This document shows, in pieces, positions 62,708 through 64,000 of a DNA stretch of 64,000 bases. A program made the position numbers and the translations under genes. The stretch is from contig CP107926.1 in the NCBI GenBank assembly GCA_036015235.1, positions 8,290,001-8,354,000 of the forward strand, written 5' to 3'. Position 1 is the first letter of the stretch. Every line of letters starts with the position of its first letter. The notes beneath the pieces are model-generated. The model saw nothing but the letters and a program-made list of their open reading frames with translations, did not search any database and had not been told where the DNA came from. Source of the DNA: Streptomyces sp. NBC_00433. Its GTDB lineage: Bacteria > Actinomycetota > Actinomycetes > Streptomycetales > Streptomycetaceae.

Positions 62708-63745
62708 ATGCTGCTGCGCAAGGGGGAAAGTGTCCGGTTGCCGACCGCCGAAGTCCGGCTGGAGTTCGGACGGGGGACCGGACCGGGCATACCGAGGGCC
62801 GATCTGTGTGCGCTTCTGCTCGTCGACGGCGCACCGCGCGGCGCCGGCGATCTTGTCGACGCGGAGGTGCCCGGACACGAGTCGGGTGCGGTCACCCACA
62901 CCCGCACCACCGCGGACGACGGCGACGTCCTCGACACCCTCGTCATCGACCTGGCGTCACTCGAAAGAGCCGTCAGCACCGTGCTGGTGGTGATACGCGC
63001 CGAGGGCGGACCGCTCGGCCGCATCCCCGGGCTGCGGCTGCGCGCGATGGCCGAGGGCGGGCAGCAGCCGGTGCGGCTCGACTGCGGCGGTGTCACCGGC
63101 GGGCGGATGCTGGTCGTCGGCGAGTGCTACCGCGACGCCGCCGGTGAGAGGTGGCGGCTGCGCGCCGCCGCCCTCGCCGCGCCCCTCATGCCGCCCGGCC
63201 CGCGCCCGGCCCGGCCCGCGCCCGTGGTGCTGCCGCCCGCCGGTACGTGCGTCGGCCCGGGACTGCTGCGGATCGCCTTCGGCGCGGAGGGGGAAGGCGG
63301 GGCAGGCGTCGACCTGTGCGCGCTCTTCGAACTGGCCGACGGGCGCAAGGGCGTCGTCCAGCCGCTCGGCGGCGCCGCCGGTGCGCTGCGGCTGCCGCCG
63401 TACGTGCGGCTCGACAGCGACCGGCTCACCGTCAACCTCGACCACGCCATGCGCTTCCGGCGCGTCCTGGTCTTCCTCGCCCTGCGCGGCGCCGGGCGCA
63501 GCTTCGCCGACGTCCGCGGCACGGTCACGGTGCGGCCCGACCACGGGCCCCCGCAGGACTTCACCCTCAACCCGGGCAGCCCGGCCTCCACCGTCTGTGC
63601 CCTGCTCCTGCTCACCCCGGAGGGGGACGCCCTGCGCGTCCGCCGCGAGGCCCGCCACCTTGCCGTCCGGCACGGTGTCAGTCCCCAGCGGACCGTCGAC
63701 TACGCGTATGGCTGGGGTCTGGTTTGGACCCCAGCCGCGATCTGA
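62708..63745 (+). CDS. TerD-family stress protein with two TerD-like domains
   Basis: A 345-residue protein. Residues 1-150 resemble a TerD domain (LRKGESVRLP, ADLCALLLVDG, DTLVIDLASLERAVSTVLVVIRAEG), and residues about 175-330 repeat the pattern in degenerate form (GVDLCALFELADGRKGVVQPLG, DRLTVNLDHAMRFRRVLVFLALRG). TerD domains bind calcium and act in tellurite and phage-stress clusters and in Streptomyces development. Acidic calcium ligands are reduced in both copies (no clear DDxxD), so calcium binding is uncertain. GGAGG precedes the ATG. No other ter gene is in the window. Confidence 0.82.
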   Translation: MLLRKGESVRLPTAEVRLEFGRGTGPGIPRADLCALLLVDGAPRGAGDLVDAEVPGHESGAVTHTRTTADDGDVLDTLVIDLASLERAVSTVLVVIRAEGGPLGRIPGLRLRAMAEGGQQPVRLDCGGVTGGRMLVVGECYRDAAGERWRLRAAALAAPLMPPGPRPARPAPVVLPPAGTCVGPGLLRIAFGAEGEGGAGVDLCALFELADGRKGVVQPLGGAAGALRLPPYVRLDSDRLTVNLDHAMRFRRVLVFLALRGAGRSFADVRGTVTVRPDHGPPQDFTLNPGSPASTVCALLLLTPEGDALRVRREARHLAVRHGVSPQRTVDYAYGWGLVWTPAAI

Positions 63746-63860
63746 CCCTCGCGCATCCGCTTGCCGCGGGGTGTGGGGGGGCCGTGGGGGGCCCGCGGTG
63801 GGTGGTCGTCCTCCCGCCGTCGTGGTGGGGCGCTCCGCTTTTCCCAGAGCTTCGCTTGGG

Positions 63861-64000
63861 TCAGGTGGGGTCCGGGCGGGAGTAGGTGCGGCCCTTCCAG
63901 GATGCGCCGTGGCCGCGGTAGTGCTGGATGGCGGAGTCGACGGTCATGAGGAGGTACAGCGCTGCGGTGCAGGGGAGGGTGGGGGCGAGCCACCGGCGTT
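63861..64000 (-). CDS. C-terminal end of a probable family 2 glycosyltransferase (partial)
   Basis: The minus-strand frame entering at 64000 gives 45 residues ending at the TGA complementary to 63861-63863. It holds a partial membrane helix (LAPTLPCTAALYLLMTVDSA) and GHGASWKGRTY near the end. WKGRTY is common at the end of integral-membrane family 2 glycosyltransferases of actinobacteria. The rest lies beyond the window. The 115-base gap to TerD (63746-63860) has no clear terminator. Confidence 0.6.
   Translation of the reverse strand, partial: RRWLAPTLPCTAALYLLMTVDSAIQHYRGHGASWKGRTYSRPDPT

Noticed and set aside
62708..63745. TerD gene as part of a tellurite-resistance or phage-defence island
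   Set aside because: No terA, terB, terC, terF or defence genes are nearby in the window; the neighbours are unrelated single genes.

Overview
The window is a high-GC actinomycete chromosome segment, most likely Streptomycetaceae (Streptomyces or a close relative such as Actinacidiphila). The reasons are codons ending almost always in G or C, frequent GTG and some TTG starts, and many families typical of that group: DUF5134, DUF6421, DUF6643, DUF6986, Rv1733c-like and SHOCT proteins, F420 (Ddn-like) enzymes, LigD-type repair genes and MocR/HxlR/ROK regulators. About 64 protein genes are supported, all single genes or short operons. I see no rRNA, tRNA, CRISPR array, prophage or antibiotic-cluster core enzyme.

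Layout. 0-3.1 kb: an exported-protein tail, mscL, and a MarR regulator divergent from an ABC exporter. 3.1-6.1 kb: the lactate-oxidation operon lutABC (minus strand), whose codon choice differs from its neighbours. 6.2-9.2 kb: a flavin monooxygenase, a degenerate GH3-like protein, a cluster of intergenic hairpin repeats, a YjbQ protein and a 223-bp MITE-like element. 9.2-11.4 kb: divergent ATP-dependent ligase and LigD-type polymerase genes (end joining). 11.4-16 kb: two DJ-1-fold proteins (one fused to AraC), an AsnC regulator, a lactonase, a 40-bp-arm perfect hairpin and a CbiX-like protein. 16-23.5 kb: sugar kinase, scramblase-like protein, ung, TetR, HAD, M56 peptidase, GNAT, GDPD.

23.7-27 kb: a tight three-gene operon (DUF6421, SDR, threonine-aldolase-like enzyme), the best candidate for an undescribed pathway. 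27-35 kb: transglutaminase-like protein, acyltransferase, DUF4395/thioredoxin pair, etfBA, DUF6986 aldolase, LacI/ROK pair. 35-41 kb: a wrecked MFS gene beside its likely HxlR regulator, a TmrB-like-kinase/Nudix fusion, an M20 peptidase, a geranylgeranyl-reductase-like flavoprotein and an F420-type protein. 41-50 kb: TetR, a two-component system, MFS/MarR and MFS/ROK divergent pairs, SHOCT protein, RsbW-like kinase. 50-57.5 kb: MocR, a hydrolase, a molybdopterin oxidoreductase with its cytochrome b, membrane proteins, DeoR. 57.8-64 kb: a beta-helix/AAA+ fusion, Rv1733c-like, MOSC, DUF6643, a two-domain TerD protein and a glycosyltransferase tail.

Regulation is unusually readable. Many genes carry a TANNNT hexamer 6-8 bases before the start codon with no Shine-Dalgarno sequence, so they probably give leaderless mRNAs. 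Most divergent regulator/target pairs have a visible inverted-repeat operator between them, and many convergent pairs share a hairpin, sometimes containing the stop codons.
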